From Alistipes sp. Marseille-P5061 (GTDB lineage Bacteria; Bacteroidota; Bacteroidia; Bacteroidales; Rikenellaceae), in contig NZ_LT985748.1 in the NCBI RefSeq assembly GCF_900290115.1, forward strand, positions 501,120 through 565,119: a stretch of DNA of 64,000 nucleotides, read 5' to 3'. The notes under the pieces are model-generated. The model had not been told where the DNA came from and did no database searches. It saw only the letters and a list, made by a program, of their open reading frames with translations. Positions 1-9,063 of the stretch are shown piece by piece; within the stretch, counting starts at the first letter, position 1; each line of letters begins with the position of its first letter. The position numbers and the translations under genes are program-made.

Positions 1-136
1 CGACCAGGGCATCACCCTCTCCTACGAGGAGAAGCAGGCCGTCGAGGGCAAGAAGCGCAAGCAGAGCGTCACGGTGAGCCGCACCTACCCCTTCACCGAG
101 GTCAAATACACCAAGGAGTATCTCGATTTCAAATAG
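1..136 (+). CDS. rimP: Ribosome maturation factor RimP (C-terminal end only)
   Basis: Only the last 44 codons are present, read in the frame starting at base 2 and ending in TAG at 134-136. The tail contains LSYEEKQAVEGKKRKQ and ends KYTKEYLDFK, which resembles the C-terminal SH3-like domain of Bacteroidota RimP. RimP assists 30S subunit maturation. The position directly before nusA and infB is the classical rimP-nusA-infB order and is the main support. The start and the N-terminal domain lie outside the window. Confidence 0.85.
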   Translation, partial: DQGITLSYEEKQAVEGKKRKQSVTVSRTYPFTEVKYTKEYLDFK

Positions 137-220
137 CGCCGGAGCCGCCGCGCCTCCATGAGACGGATTGAGGCGGATGAAGACTAAATCGGAAACAAAA
201 CAAAAAAACATAGAACGACA

Positions 221-1453
221 ATGGACAATCTCAACCTTATCAGCAACTTTGCCGAGTTCAAGGAGTTGAAGAACATCGACAAGAGCACGATGATTGGCGT
301 GCTGGAGGACGTCTTCCGCCACGCGCTGCAGAAGCAGTATGAAACCGACGAGAATTTCGACGTCATCATCAACCCCGAAAAGGGCGACCTCGAAATCTGG
401 CGCAACCGCACCGTCGTCGAGGACGGCGCCGTGGAGAACCCCAACATGCAGATTGCCGTCTCGGAGGTCAAGGCCATCGACCCGACCTACGAAATCGGCG
501 ACGAGTATGCCGACGAAATCAAGCTCTCGTCGTTCGGCCGCCGTACGGTGCTCTCGCTCCGTCAGAATCTGGCCTCGCGCATCCTCGACCTCGAGAAGGC
601 CAACCTCTACGAGAAGTATTCGGAGAAGGTGGGCGAAATCGTCACGGGCGAGGTCTACCAGGTATGGAAGAAGGAGGTGCTGGTCCTCGACGACGAGGAG
701 AACGAGCTCATCCTCCCGAAGGCCGAGCAGATTCCCAACGACTTCTACCGCAAGGGTGACACCATCAAGGCCATTGTCAAGAGCGTGGAGATGAACAACA
801 ATCAGCCGCGCATCATCCTTTCGCGCACGGCGCCCCAGTTCCTCGAGCGGCTCTTCGAGCAGGAGGTGCCCGAAATCTTCGACGGTCTGATTACCATCAA
901 GAAGATTGTCCGCATCCCCGGCGAGCGCGCCAAGGTGGCCGTCGAGTCCTACGACGAACGCATCGACCCCGTGGGCGCATGCGTCGGCATGAAGGGCTCG
1001 CGCATCTACTCGATTGTCAAGGAGCTGCGCAACGAGAACATCGACGTGGTGAACTACACCTCCAACCCGCAGCTGATGATTCAGCGCGCACTCAACCCCG
1101 CCAAGATTTCATCGATTACCATCGACGAGGAGAAGAAGACCGCTTCGGTATACCTCAAGCCCGACCAGGTCTCGCTGGCCATCGGCAAGGGCGGTCTGAA
1201 CATCCGCCTTTCGAAGATGCTCACGGGTTACGACATCGACGTCTACCGCGAAGTCGAGGAGGAGGACGTCGCCCTCACGGAATTCGCCGACGAAATCGAC
1301 GGATGGATTATCGACGCGCTGAAGGCCGCCGGCTGCGATACGGCCAAGAGCGTGCTGGAGCTCCCCGTCGAGGAGATTGCCAACCGCGCCGACCTCGAAC
1401 TGGAGCAGGCACAGAAGGTCGTCGAGATTCTCAAGGCCGAATTCGAAGAGTAA
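221..1453 (+). CDS. nusA: Transcription termination/antitermination factor NusA
   Basis: 410 aa. The protein binds RNA polymerase and nascent RNA and modulates pausing, termination and antitermination. The N-terminal domain (about 1-130) is followed by an S1 domain (about 135-200, GEIVTGEVYQVWKKEVLV) and two KH domains. The linker between S1 and KH carries DPVGACVGMKGSRI, and the second KH carries VSLAIGKGGLNIRLS. A short acidic tail follows, without the duplicated C-terminal repeats of E. coli NusA, which is usual outside the gammaproteobacteria. The ATG at 221 follows an A-rich stretch rather than a clear Shine-Dalgarno. It lies 84 bp after rimP and 30 bp before infB, in one apparent operon. 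Confidence 0.98.
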   Translation: MDNLNLISNFAEFKELKNIDKSTMIGVLEDVFRHALQKQYETDENFDVIINPEKGDLEIWRNRTVVEDGAVENPNMQIAVSEVKAIDPTYEIGDEYADEIKLSSFGRRTVLSLRQNLASRILDLEKANLYEKYSEKVGEIVTGEVYQVWKKEVLVLDDEENELILPKAEQIPNDFYRKGDTIKAIVKSVEMNNNQPRIILSRTAPQFLERLFEQEVPEIFDGLITIKKIVRIPGERAKVAVESYDERIDPVGACVGMKGSRIYSIVKELRNENIDVVNYTSNPQLMIQRALNPAKISSITIDEEKKTASVYLKPDQVSLAIGKGGLNIRLSKMLTGYDIDVYREVEEEDVALTEFADEIDGWIIDALKAAGCDTAKSVLELPVEEIANRADLELEQAQKVVEILKAEFEE

Positions 1454-1483
1454 CTTAAAGCAAGAAAGGAGAGAAGAGATATT

Positions 1484-4363
1484 ATGGGTAACGAAAGAAA
1501 ATTAAGGCTCATTCAGGTTGCAAAGGAGTTCAAGGTGGGGCTCAACACCATCACGGACTTCCTGCAGAAGAAGGGCATCAAAAGCGACGGGTCGCCCAAT
1601 ACGCTGGTCGACGCGGAGACCTATGCCGTGCTGGAGAAGGAGTTCGGCGCCAACCGCAACGCCGGCAACGCCCGTGAAAGTGTCCGCGAACGGATTTCGA
1701 TGAAACAGGGCACCGTGACTCTGGAGGCGGCCAAGCAGAAGGAGCGCGAGGAGGAGAAGGAGGTGGTCATCAAGAGCCACGTCATCAGCGTGAAGGATGA
1801 GATTCCGCAGCCCAAGTTCCTCGGCAAAATCGACCTGAATCCCAAACCGAAGGCTCAGGTCGCCCATACCGAGCCTGCACAAGGCGCGGCAACGGCTGCC
1901 GCTGCCGCAAACCGTCCCGTACAGACCGCCGAGCCGAAGGCCGAGGCGCCGAAACCGGCCGCTCCCGCACAGCCGGCCGCACCCGCCGCCGAGCCGAAGG
2001 TTGAGAAGAGCGAGGCTGCGGCACCGGCCCCTGCCCCCGCCGCTGAAACGGCACCCAAGGCGGTCGAAACACCCCGCCCCGCCGTAGCAACGCCGGCAGC
2101 CCAGCCGGCCGAAACGGCGCCCAAGGCTGCCGAAGCGGCTCCGGCCGAGGCTCCGAAGGACAACGTTTTCCGTCCGACCATCACGCCGCTGGCCGGACCT
2201 CAGGTGCTCGGCACGATGGATGTCTCGGGCTTCGTTCCGGGCGGACGCCACAAGCGCAAGCGCCTGCAGAAGGAGAAGGTCGACGTGACGAAGAGCGCCC
2301 AGAAGAGCGGCAATGCCCAGGGTAACAGGGGCGGCAACGGTCAGGGCGGCCAGAACCGTCCGGGCGGCCAGCAGAACCAGCAGAATCAGCCCAAGCCGGG
2401 CGAAGGCCGCCGCAACAAGAACAAGAACAACAAGGCTCCGAAACCCATCGTCCGTCCCGAAGTGAGCGACGAGGAGGTATCGAAGCAGGTCAAGGATACG
2501 CTGGCCCGACTGACGGCCAAGGGTGCCAAGAGCAAGAGCGCAAAATACCGCAAGGACAAGCGCGAGGCGGTCGCCGAGCGCATGAACGAGGAGTTCGAAC
2601 GCGAGGAACAGGAACGTTCGACGCTGAAGGTGACAGAGTTCGTCACCGTGAGCGAGCTGGCCACGATGATGAACGTATCGCCTACGGAGGTCATCACCGC
2701 CTGCATGAACCTGGGTCTGATGGTATCCATCAACCAGCGGCTCGACGCCGAGGCGCTGGTGGTCGTCGCCGAGGAGTTCGGCTTCAAGGTCGAGTTCGTA
2801 TCGGTAGAGATTCAGGAGGCCATCCACAACGACGAGGACAAGGAGGAGGACCTCGTTCCGCGTCCGCCCATCGTGACGGTGATGGGTCACGTCGACCACG
2901 GTAAGACCTCGCTGCTGGACAACATCCGCAAGACGAACGTCATCGAAGGCGAGGCGGGCGGTATCACGCAGCACATCGGTGCCTACAGCGTGGAGCTCAA
3001 CGGACAGAAGATTACCTTCCTCGATACGCCGGGTCACGAGGCCTTCACCGCCATGCGTGCCCGCGGCGCCGCCGTGACCGACGTCGCCATCATCATCGTG
3101 GCGGCCGACGACAACGTCATGCCGCAGACCATCGAGGCCATCAACCATGCCCAGGCGGCCGGTGTGCCGATGGTCTTTGCCATCAACAAAATCGACAAGC
3201 CGGGTGCCAACCCCGACCACATCAAGGAGCAGCTCGCCCAGATGAACTACCTGGTCGAGTCGTGGGGCGGCAAGTATCAGGACCAGGAGATTTCGGCCAA
3301 GAAGGGCATCAACCTCGACAAGCTGCTCGAGAAGGTGCTGCTCGAGGCCGAGATGCTCAACCTGAGGGCCAACCCCAACAAGAAGGCGGTCGGTACGGTC
3401 ATCGAGTCGACGCTCGACAAGGGGCGCGGCTACGTCTCGACGGTGCTCGTGCAGGGCGGTACGCTCCACGTGGGCGACGTCATCCTGTCGGGAACCTACA
3501 CGGGCCGTGTCAAGGCGATGTTCAACGAGAACGGCAAGAAGGTGACCGAGGCCGGTCCCTCGACGCCGGTCCAGGTGCTCGGTCTGAACGGCGCGCCGCA
3601 GGCCGGTGACTCATTCAACGTGATGGACGACGACCGTTCGGCCCGCGAAATCGCCAACAAGCGCGAGCAGCTGCAGCGCATGCAGGGCATCATGACCCAG
3701 AAGCACGTGACGCTCGACGAAATCGGCCGCCGCATCGCCATCGGCTCGTTCAAGGAGCTGAACATCATCGTCAAGGGCGACGTGGACGGTTCGGTCGAGG
3801 CGATGTCGGGTTCGCTCATCAAGCTCTCGAAGGAGAGCGTCCAGGTGAACGTCATCCACGCCGCCGTGGGTCAGATTTCGGAGTCCGACGTGCTGCTGGC
3901 CGCCGCCTCGAACGCCATCATCGTCGGCTTCCAGGTGCGTCCGTCGGCCGCCGCCCGCAAACTGGCCGAGAGCGAGGAGATTGAAATCCGCCTCTACTCG
4001 ATTATCTACGACGCCATCAACGACATCAAGGATGCCATCGAGGGCATGCTCGAGCCGGTGATGAAGGAGGAGATTGTGGCTTCGGTCGAGGTGATGGAGA
4101 TTTTCAAGATTTCGAAGGTGGGCACCGTTGCGGGCTGCATCGTCCGCGAAGGCAAGCTCACGCGCAACACCCCGATTCGTGTCATCCGCGACGGTATCGT
4201 CATCTACACCGGCAAGCTGGGTTCGCTCAAGCGCTTCAAGGACGACGTCAAGGAGGTCACCTCGGGTCAGGACTGCGGTCTGAACATCGAATCGTTCAAC
4301 GACGTCAAGATTGGCGACATCATCGAGGGATACGAGCAGGTCGAGGTAAAACGGACCAAGTAA
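1484..4363 (+). CDS. infB: Translation initiation factor IF-2
   Basis: 959 aa GTPase that delivers initiator tRNA to the 30S subunit and promotes subunit joining. The first IF2_N module spans about residues 1-55. An Ala/Pro/Glu-rich low-complexity linker covers about 125-230, followed by a Gly/Asn/Gln-rich basic stretch (about 255-320). A second IF2_N module lies near 385-440. The G domain shows G1 GHVDHGKT at 468-475, DTPGHE (G3) and NKID (G4). Domains II, III and the fMet-tRNA-binding domain IV complete the C-terminus. The length and long linker are normal for Bacteroidota IF-2. The linker explains the many spurious open frames in this stretch. GGAGAG sits upstream of the ATG. Confidence 0.98.
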   Translation: MGNERKLRLIQVAKEFKVGLNTITDFLQKKGIKSDGSPNTLVDAETYAVLEKEFGANRNAGNARESVRERISMKQGTVTLEAAKQKEREEEKEVVIKSHVISVKDEIPQPKFLGKIDLNPKPKAQVAHTEPAQGAATAAAAANRPVQTAEPKAEAPKPAAPAQPAAPAAEPKVEKSEAAAPAPAPAAETAPKAVETPRPAVATPAAQPAETAPKAAEAAPAEAPKDNVFRPTITPLAGPQVLGTMDVSGFVPGGRHKRKRLQKEKVDVTKSAQKSGNAQGNRGGNGQGGQNRPGGQQNQQNQPKPGEGRRNKNKNNKAPKPIVRPEVSDEEVSKQVKDTLARLTAKGAKSKSAKYRKDKREAVAERMNEEFEREEQERSTLKVTEFVTVSELATMMNVSPTEVITACMNLGLMVSINQRLDAEALVVVAEEFGFKVEFVSVEIQEAIHNDEDKEEDLVPRPPIVTVMGHVDHGKTSLLDNIRKTNVIEGEAGGITQHIGAYSVELNGQKITFLDTPGHEAFTAMRARGAAVTDVAIIIVAADDNVMPQTIEAINHAQAAGVPMVFAINKIDKPGANPDHIKEQLAQMNYLVESWGGKYQDQEISAKKGINLDKLLEKVLLEAEMLNLRANPNKKAVGTVIESTLDKGRGYVSTVLVQGGTLHVGDVILSGTYTGRVKAMFNENGKKVTEAGPSTPVQVLGLNGAPQAGDSFNVMDDDRSAREIANKREQLQRMQGIMTQKHVTLDEIGRRIAIGSFKELNIIVKGDVDGSVEAMSGSLIKLSKESVQVNVIHAAVGQISESDVLLAAASNAIIVGFQVRPSAAARKLAESEEIEIRLYSIIYDAINDIKDAIEGMLEPVMKEEIVASVEVMEIFKISKVGTVAGCIVREGKLTRNTPIRVIRDGIVIYTGKLGSLKRFKDDVKEVTSGQDCGLNIESFNDVKIGDIIEGYEQVEVKRTK

Positions 4364-4529
4364 CCCGTGTAGAGAGAATAGCGGCACCGACCCGGCGCAG
4401 AGCGCTCCCCCGCCCGACTCCGCAAGCATGTGCAGCGGGCATCGGAGCGGCACAGCGCCGGCGGGAACCGCACCCCGGAAACGGCAACAACCAAAACTAA
4501 AGGCCTAATACCAAAAATTTACACACACA
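4364..4529 (+). other. Intergenic region between infB and the CoA-transferase gene
   Basis: 166 bp, GC-rich up to about 4480 and then A-rich just before the next ATG. No TAnnTTTG box and no hairpin followed by a T-run was seen, so it is unclear whether the CoA-transferase gene is read through from infB or has its own promoter. Confidence 0.5.
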
Positions 4530-5855
4530 ATGAACACCCAAATCAAATTCACGACACCGGAGGAGGCCGTCAAGGTCATCAAGTCGGGCGACCACGTCCA
4601 CCTGAGCTCCGTAGCATCGGCACCCCAGTGCCTCATCAACGCCATGTGCGCACGCGGCGAGGCGGGCGAGCTGAAGGATGTACACATCCACCACCTGCAC
4701 ACCGAGGGCCCGGCACCCTATGCCGACCCGAAGTTCGAGGGGGTCTTCCAGCTCGATTCGTTCTTCGTAGGCGGCAACGTCCGCAAGGTGACCCAGAGCG
4801 GCTATGCCGACTACATTCCCATCTTCCTGAGCGAGACGCAGCGTCTCTACCGTTCGGGAGTGGTTCCCTGCAACGTGGCCATGATTCAGGTCTCGGCCCC
4901 CGACAAGCACGGCTACGTATCGCTGGGCACGTCGGTCGACGCCACGCTGGCTGCCGTCGAGACGGCCGAGCACGTCATTGCCGTCGTGAACAAGCACGTT
5001 CCCCGCGCCTTCGGTGACGCGATGATTCACGTCTCGAAAATCGACCTCTTCGTTCAGGACGACACGCCGCTCATGGAGGCACACTTCACCGAGCCCAACG
5101 AGATTGAGACGGCCATCGGCAAGCACTGCGCTGCGCTCATCGAGGACGGCGCTACGCTGCAGATGGGTATCGGCGCCATTCCCAACGCCGTGCTGGCACA
5201 GTTGGGCAACCACAAGGACCTCGGTATCCACACCGAGATGTTCGCCGACGGCGTACTGCCGCTGGTTGAGAAGGGTGTCATCAACGGCGAGGCTAAGAAC
5301 ATCGACAAGGGCAAGATGGTATCGACCTTCCTGATGGGTTCGCAGCGCGTCTACGACTTCATCGACGACAACCCGGGCGTGCTGATGATGGACGTCGGCT
5401 ACACGAACGACCCCTACATCATCGCCAAGAACGACCGCGTGACGGCCATCAACTCGGCGCTGCAGGTTGACCTTACGGGTCAGGTATGCGCCGACTCGCT
5501 GGGCACGAAGTTCTATTCGGGCGTCGGCGGTCAGATTGACTTCGTCTACGGAGCCTCGCTCTCGAAGGGCGGCAAGGCCATCATCGCCATGCCTTCGATT
5601 ACGAACAAGGGTGTTTCGAAGATTGCCCCCGTGCTGACGCCGGGTGCCGGTGTGGTTACCACGCGCAACCACATCCACTGGTTCGTCACCGAGAACGGTG
5701 CCGTGGACCTCTACGGCAAGACGCTCCAGGAGCGTGCCCGCCTGATTATCTCGGTGGCACACCCCTCGGCCCAGGAGGAGCTCGACCGCGCCGCATTCGA
5801 GCGCTTCGGTTCGCACCACCACTATGTGAAGAACTACATGGCCCAGAAGAAGTAG
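4530..5855 (+). CDS. Acetyl-CoA hydrolase/transferase family protein
   Basis: 441 aa, family I CoA-transferase of the acetyl-CoA hydrolase / 4-hydroxybutyrate CoA-transferase type. These enzymes move CoA between acyl-CoAs and short-chain acids through a glutamyl-CoA thioester. The expected catalytic Glu is E236 in HTEMF, and the glycine-rich CoA site GVGGQ is at 331-335. The protein ends with the AHPSAQEELDRAAFERFG region typical of the family. No signal peptide is present, so it is cytoplasmic. In gut Bacteroidales such an enzyme would fit acetate, propionate or butyrate metabolism; the acyl specificity cannot be read from the sequence. A terminator follows directly. Confidence 0.9.
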   Translation: MNTQIKFTTPEEAVKVIKSGDHVHLSSVASAPQCLINAMCARGEAGELKDVHIHHLHTEGPAPYADPKFEGVFQLDSFFVGGNVRKVTQSGYADYIPIFLSETQRLYRSGVVPCNVAMIQVSAPDKHGYVSLGTSVDATLAAVETAEHVIAVVNKHVPRAFGDAMIHVSKIDLFVQDDTPLMEAHFTEPNEIETAIGKHCAALIEDGATLQMGIGAIPNAVLAQLGNHKDLGIHTEMFADGVLPLVEKGVINGEAKNIDKGKMVSTFLMGSQRVYDFIDDNPGVLMMDVGYTNDPYIIAKNDRVTAINSALQVDLTGQVCADSLGTKFYSGVGGQIDFVYGASLSKGGKAIIAMPSITNKGVSKIAPVLTPGAGVVTTRNHIHWFVTENGAVDLYGKTLQERARLIISVAHPSAQEELDRAAFERFGSHHHYVKNYMAQKK

Positions 5856-5881
5856 CCCATACTCTTCCCGCCAAATGCAGT

Positions 5882-5913
5882 CCCTGTCAGAGAGTCTCTG
5901 GCAGGGATTTTTT
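5882..5913 (+). terminator. Rho-independent terminator after the CoA-transferase
   Basis: CCCTGTCAG pairs with CTGGCAGGG (nine pairs including one G-T) and is followed by ATTTTTT. It lies 26 bp after the stop codon. Confidence 0.85.
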
Positions 5914-5977
5914 ATGCCGATAAAGAGGGGAAAATAGGCTGAAAGGTCCGGTGATGCATCGAAGCAATTTTTTTGTC

Positions 5978-5985
5978 TATATTTG
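5978..5985 (+). promoter_or_regulatory. -7 promoter element of the modular lipoprotein gene
   Basis: TATATTTG matches the Bacteroidota TAnnTTTG -7 element, 30 bp before the ATG. No convincing TTTG -33 element at 19-21 bp was found. Confidence 0.5.
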
Positions 5986-6015
5986 ATTTCACCCATAAAC
6001 CCTTAAAAACAACCT

Positions 6016-8094
6016 ATGAAAACCTTTTTCAAAGAAATTCTCCGTACCCTGACGTATCGGAGTGTATTCCTGTTGTCGCTGCCGATGCTGATGCTGGCTG
6101 CCCCGTCGTGCGAAAAGAGCGACGAACCCGACCCCACGGCACTCAAGGCCCCGGTGCTCACGGCCGGGGAGACGACCAACTCCTCGCTCGAAGTGCGCTG
6201 GGAGGCGGTCGAACGGGCCGCGCACTACGAGTGGGAGTTCAACGGCACCAGCGGTGAGACGACCAACCACAGTTTCTTCGCCTCGGACCTTACCCCCTCG
6301 ACATCCTATACGCTCCGCGTCAGAGCCTGCCCGGCGGCCGAAAACAAGAGCCTGCTGCCGTCGGAATGGAGCGAAATCACACTCACGACCGGCGAACGGA
6401 GGCTGGAGGATGTGCTCAGCATCAAGATTCTGCACATCAGCGACATCGGCGTGCAGGTCGAAAGTTCGTCGACGCAGACCGAGGAGACCTACTACCTGAG
6501 AATCAGCTCGGCCGACCAGGTCGACGGCCGCTCCGACGAGGAAATCCGCGCCGCCGACCGCGCCTTCTTCGAGGAGGAGGCCCGCACGCTCGGATTCACG
6601 CTGAGCGAATACCTCGACCTGCGGCTCGACAAGGGGACGACCGTCACCACCTCGGGGGCACTCTCCCCCAACTCGGCCTACTGCGTCTACGGGTACGGCA
6701 TGCGCAACGACGGCACGGTGACCTCGAACCTGGTGCGCAAATCCTTCCGCACGCTGAGCAACGAGACGCCCCAGATAGCCATCACGCTCGGAACGATTGA
6801 AACCACCTCGGTCGAGGCGTCGTTCGCACCGCAGGACGGCGACATCGAATATGCCGCACTGCTGCGTCCGGCTGCCGCATACCTCGAGCTGGGCGACGAG
6901 GAGTGCCTCAAAAAGCTGGTCGAGGAGCTGGTCAAGGAGGGCATCGACGGCACATCGCTGCTGAAGGGCGACGCCACCCGCACCTTCGACATGCTGACGC
7001 CCGATACCGAATACCTGCTCTTCGCCTTCGGATACGACGCCGAGTCGCAACAGGCCTTCACCTCGCTCTCGCGCAAGGTCTTCAAGAGCGCCCGCGAGTT
7101 CTCGGAGCTCACCGTGGAAATCACCGTCGAGGACATCACCCCCGAGACGGCACAGGTTGCATTCATCCCTTCGGACAAGAACGCCACCTATTTCTATTCG
7201 GTCGAGCCGGCTCACCAATTCGAGGGGCTCACGGACGAAGAGTTCATCGCCCGGGCCGTAGCCAACGCCAAGGCGAGCGGACTGCTGAGCTTCTACCTCA
7301 CCTCGGGCGACGAGGCCTACCGTCAGGACCTCTACCCCGACATGGACTACGTTGCCTTCGCCTTCGGATTCGAATACGGTTCGATGCAGGTTACCACGGG
7401 GCTCTTCCGAAACGAGTTCCGCTCGGGCCACCTCGACGTTCCCGAACTCGGAATCGACATCAAGGTCTCGAACCTCACCTCCGACACCGCCACCGTAACC
7501 TTCACCCCGACCAACGACGAGGCCTACTACTTCTCCTACGTGGCACCCTCGGCCGAATTCGCCGGACTCGACGACGACGCGATGATTGAGAAGGCCCTCT
7601 CGCTGCCGGGCTACGCATTGGCCTTTGTCGACTGCGGAACGCTGGACTTCGACGCGGAGCTCTCGCCCGGGACCGAATATACGGCCATAGCCTTCGGCTA
7701 CGAGCACGACATGCCGACCACCAAGCCCTTTACGCTCACCTTCACCTCGCCCGAATGGGAGGACCCGAGCCAGCTCTTCAAGATTTCGCACTCGAACCTC
7801 ACCTCCGATTCGGCCGACATCCACGTCATCCCGGCCGACAAGCAGATGCGGTACTTCTCCGACCTGAAACTGTCGTCCGACTACGAAGGGCTCACGGAGG
7901 AGGAAATCACCCGGAAGATGATTGACGAGGCGTGGTACATCTCGCTCTACATCCACTACGGCATTCTGGACGAACCCTTCTCGGGTCTTCAGGCCGACAC
8001 GGAGTACACCTACTTCATCTTCGGATACGACAGCGATACGGGAACCCGCACCACCCCGGTAAGCAGCTACCGGATTCGCACGGCAGCCCAATAA
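6016..8094 (+). CDS. Multi-domain surface lipoprotein: fibronectin-III-like domain plus five related modules
   Basis: 692 aa. The signal peptide ends in LMLAAPSC, so Cys32 is the probable lipidated residue. Residues about 42-130 look like one fibronectin type III domain (LEVRWEAVERAAHYEWEF, then TLRVRA). The rest is five tandem modules of about 100-110 aa (about 135-240, 245-360, 365-475, 475-580, 585-690). Each has an N-terminal strand pair, a polar helix containing DEE or TEEE, and a closing TEY..FAFGY-type strand. The closing motif recurs as TEYLLFAFGY, MDYVAFAFGF, TEYTAIAFGY and TEYTYFIFGY. No catalytic motif was recognised. The likely role is binding or display at the cell surface, but the ligand is unknown. 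It is monocistronic, with its own -7 box and terminator. Confidence 0.8.
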   Translation: MKTFFKEILRTLTYRSVFLLSLPMLMLAAPSCEKSDEPDPTALKAPVLTAGETTNSSLEVRWEAVERAAHYEWEFNGTSGETTNHSFFASDLTPSTSYTLRVRACPAAENKSLLPSEWSEITLTTGERRLEDVLSIKILHISDIGVQVESSSTQTEETYYLRISSADQVDGRSDEEIRAADRAFFEEEARTLGFTLSEYLDLRLDKGTTVTTSGALSPNSAYCVYGYGMRNDGTVTSNLVRKSFRTLSNETPQIAITLGTIETTSVEASFAPQDGDIEYAALLRPAAAYLELGDEECLKKLVEELVKEGIDGTSLLKGDATRTFDMLTPDTEYLLFAFGYDAESQQAFTSLSRKVFKSAREFSELTVEITVEDITPETAQVAFIPSDKNATYFYSVEPAHQFEGLTDEEFIARAVANAKASGLLSFYLTSGDEAYRQDLYPDMDYVAFAFGFEYGSMQVTTGLFRNEFRSGHLDVPELGIDIKVSNLTSDTATVTFTPTNDEAYYFSYVAPSAEFAGLDDDAMIEKALSLPGYALAFVDCGTLDFDAELSPGTEYTAIAFGYEHDMPTTKPFTLTFTSPEWEDPSQLFKISHSNLTSDSADIHVIPADKQMRYFSDLKLSSDYEGLTEEEITRKMIDEAWYISLYIHYGILDEPFSGLQADTEYTYFIFGYDSDTGTRTTPVSSYRIRTAAQ

Positions 8095-8109
8095 CCCGGA
8101 CCGAACAAA

Positions 8110-8153
8110 AACAAGGAAGCGCACCTCCCTTTGGGGAGATGCGCTTCCTTGTT
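8110..8153. terminator. Bidirectional terminator between convergent genes
   Basis: A long near-perfect hairpin: AACAAGGAAGCGCA pairs with TGCGCTTCCTTGTT, with an inner CTCCC/GGGAG stem. It lies between the stop of the modular lipoprotein (8094) and the stop of the Crp/Fnr gene on the other strand (8187). A-rich and T-rich flanks suit termination in both directions. Confidence 0.8.
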
Positions 8154-8186
8154 TCAACCGAGGGATGGCGCGGCTGAAGGGGTGGG

Positions 8187-8831
8187 TCACTTTACGGCCA
8201 TGTGCCCGGCGCCGACACCGCGTGCCAGCACATACCCGTCGTCCGCCTTGCGGAGCGTCCCCTGCGCCACCATCTGGGCGACCGTGCGCGAGAGCGAGGG
8301 GCGCGCAACGCCGAGGATGAAGGCCACCTCCTGCAGATTCTGAATCACGCGGTTGCGCTGCAGGTAGCCCACCACGCGCGACGAGAGGCTCTGCAGGGCG
8401 AATTCGTGGATTTTCCGGTTCAGGAAGAGGCTGTGGTCCGACAGCACGGTCAGGAAGTTGCGCAGCACGACCTTGTCCTGCTCGATGAGTTCGAGCAGAC
8501 ACTCGCGGCTCATCACCCACAACTTGCAGTCCGAATTGGCGATAATCGTCACGGGAAAGATGCTCTCGGTGCCGAAGACAAAGGTCGAGGCCAGCACGTC
8601 GGGAGCCGTCAGGGCATCGAGCGTGAACTCCTTGCCCTCGTCGTTGGTCATCCGGGCGTAGACGCTCCCCTCGCAGAGGAGGAAGACCGAGCGGCAGACG
8701 CTGTTCTGCAGGGCAATCAGGTCGCCCTTGGCGTAGGAGGCCAGACGGCCGGGCAGTTCGTGGAGAATACGCGTGACCACGGCCGGGTCGCTGCCGCGGA
8801 AAAGAGGCATATCGGAAATTTTTTGTTCCAT
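8187..8831 (-). CDS. Crp/Fnr family transcriptional regulator
   Basis: 214 aa. An N-terminal cyclic-nucleotide-binding-like beta-roll (about 1-120) has LFRGSDPAVVTRILHELPG at its start and GDLIALQNSVCRSVFLLCEGSVYARM in the core. A long dimerisation helix follows, then a C-terminal winged helix with LQEVAFILGVARPSLSRTVAQM (about 170-190), the usual HTH_Crp form. I saw no N-terminal Cys cluster for an FeS centre, so it is unlikely to be a true Fnr, and the effector is unknown. The start MEQKISDMPLF is preferred over an upstream extension of 84 codons with no family similarity. It is divergent from the surface-lipoprotein operon, and a perfect palindrome lies in the gap. Confidence 0.9.
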   Translation of the reverse strand: MEQKISDMPLFRGSDPAVVTRILHELPGRLASYAKGDLIALQNSVCRSVFLLCEGSVYARMTNDEGKEFTLDALTAPDVLASTFVFGTESIFPVTIIANSDCKLWVMSRECLLELIEQDKVVLRNFLTVLSDHSLFLNRKIHEFALQSLSSRVVGYLQRNRVIQNLQEVAFILGVARPSLSRTVAQMVAQGTLRKADDGYVLARGVGAGHMAVK

Positions 8832-8863
8832 ATCAATATGGTTTACAACAACTTGACACCCTT

Positions 8864-8879
8864 CGTAACATTTGTTACG
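8864..8879. promoter_or_regulatory. Perfect palindrome, probable Crp/Fnr-type operator
   Basis: CGTAACATTTGTTACG has two 7-bp arms around TT and is centred at 8871.5. It lies between the Crp/Fnr gene and the divergent lipoprotein operon. The predicted -7 box of that operon is at 8901-8908, which puts the palindrome about 41-43 bp upstream of the likely start site. That is the spacing of a class II activator site. That the adjacent regulator binds here is inference. Confidence 0.6.
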
Positions 8880-8900
8880 GATTTCGTCGTATCGTGGTCG

Positions 8901-8908
8901 TAGTTTTG
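8901..8908 (+). promoter_or_regulatory. -7 promoter element of the surface-lipoprotein operon
   Basis: TAGTTTTG matches TAnnTTTG. No TTTG element sits at the usual 19-21 bp, as expected for an activator-dependent promoter. The leader to the ATG at 9064 would be about 150 nt. Confidence 0.5.
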
Positions 8909-9063
8909 CGGTCGAAATGGAATCGGAGGGCTCGCCGCAGCGGAGAAACCCGCTTCGGAAGAGGGTCCGGGAACAGAGGCAAAGATACGAAAAAGTACGA
9001 CGCCGAAACGAACCCCGACCCGAAATTTTGCCCGACGCACCAAACAGCGCAACAAAAGGACAA

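Noticed and set aside
1502..3469. 655-codon open frame on the minus strand inside infB
   Set aside because: It mirrors infB, has no recognisable domain, and arises from the GC-rich third positions of that gene.
5989..8520. 843-codon minus-strand open frame across the modular lipoprotein gene and into the Crp/Fnr gene
   Set aside because: It is antisense to a signal-peptide-bearing gene and runs through a terminator; composition is Arg/Val/Gly-rich shadow type.
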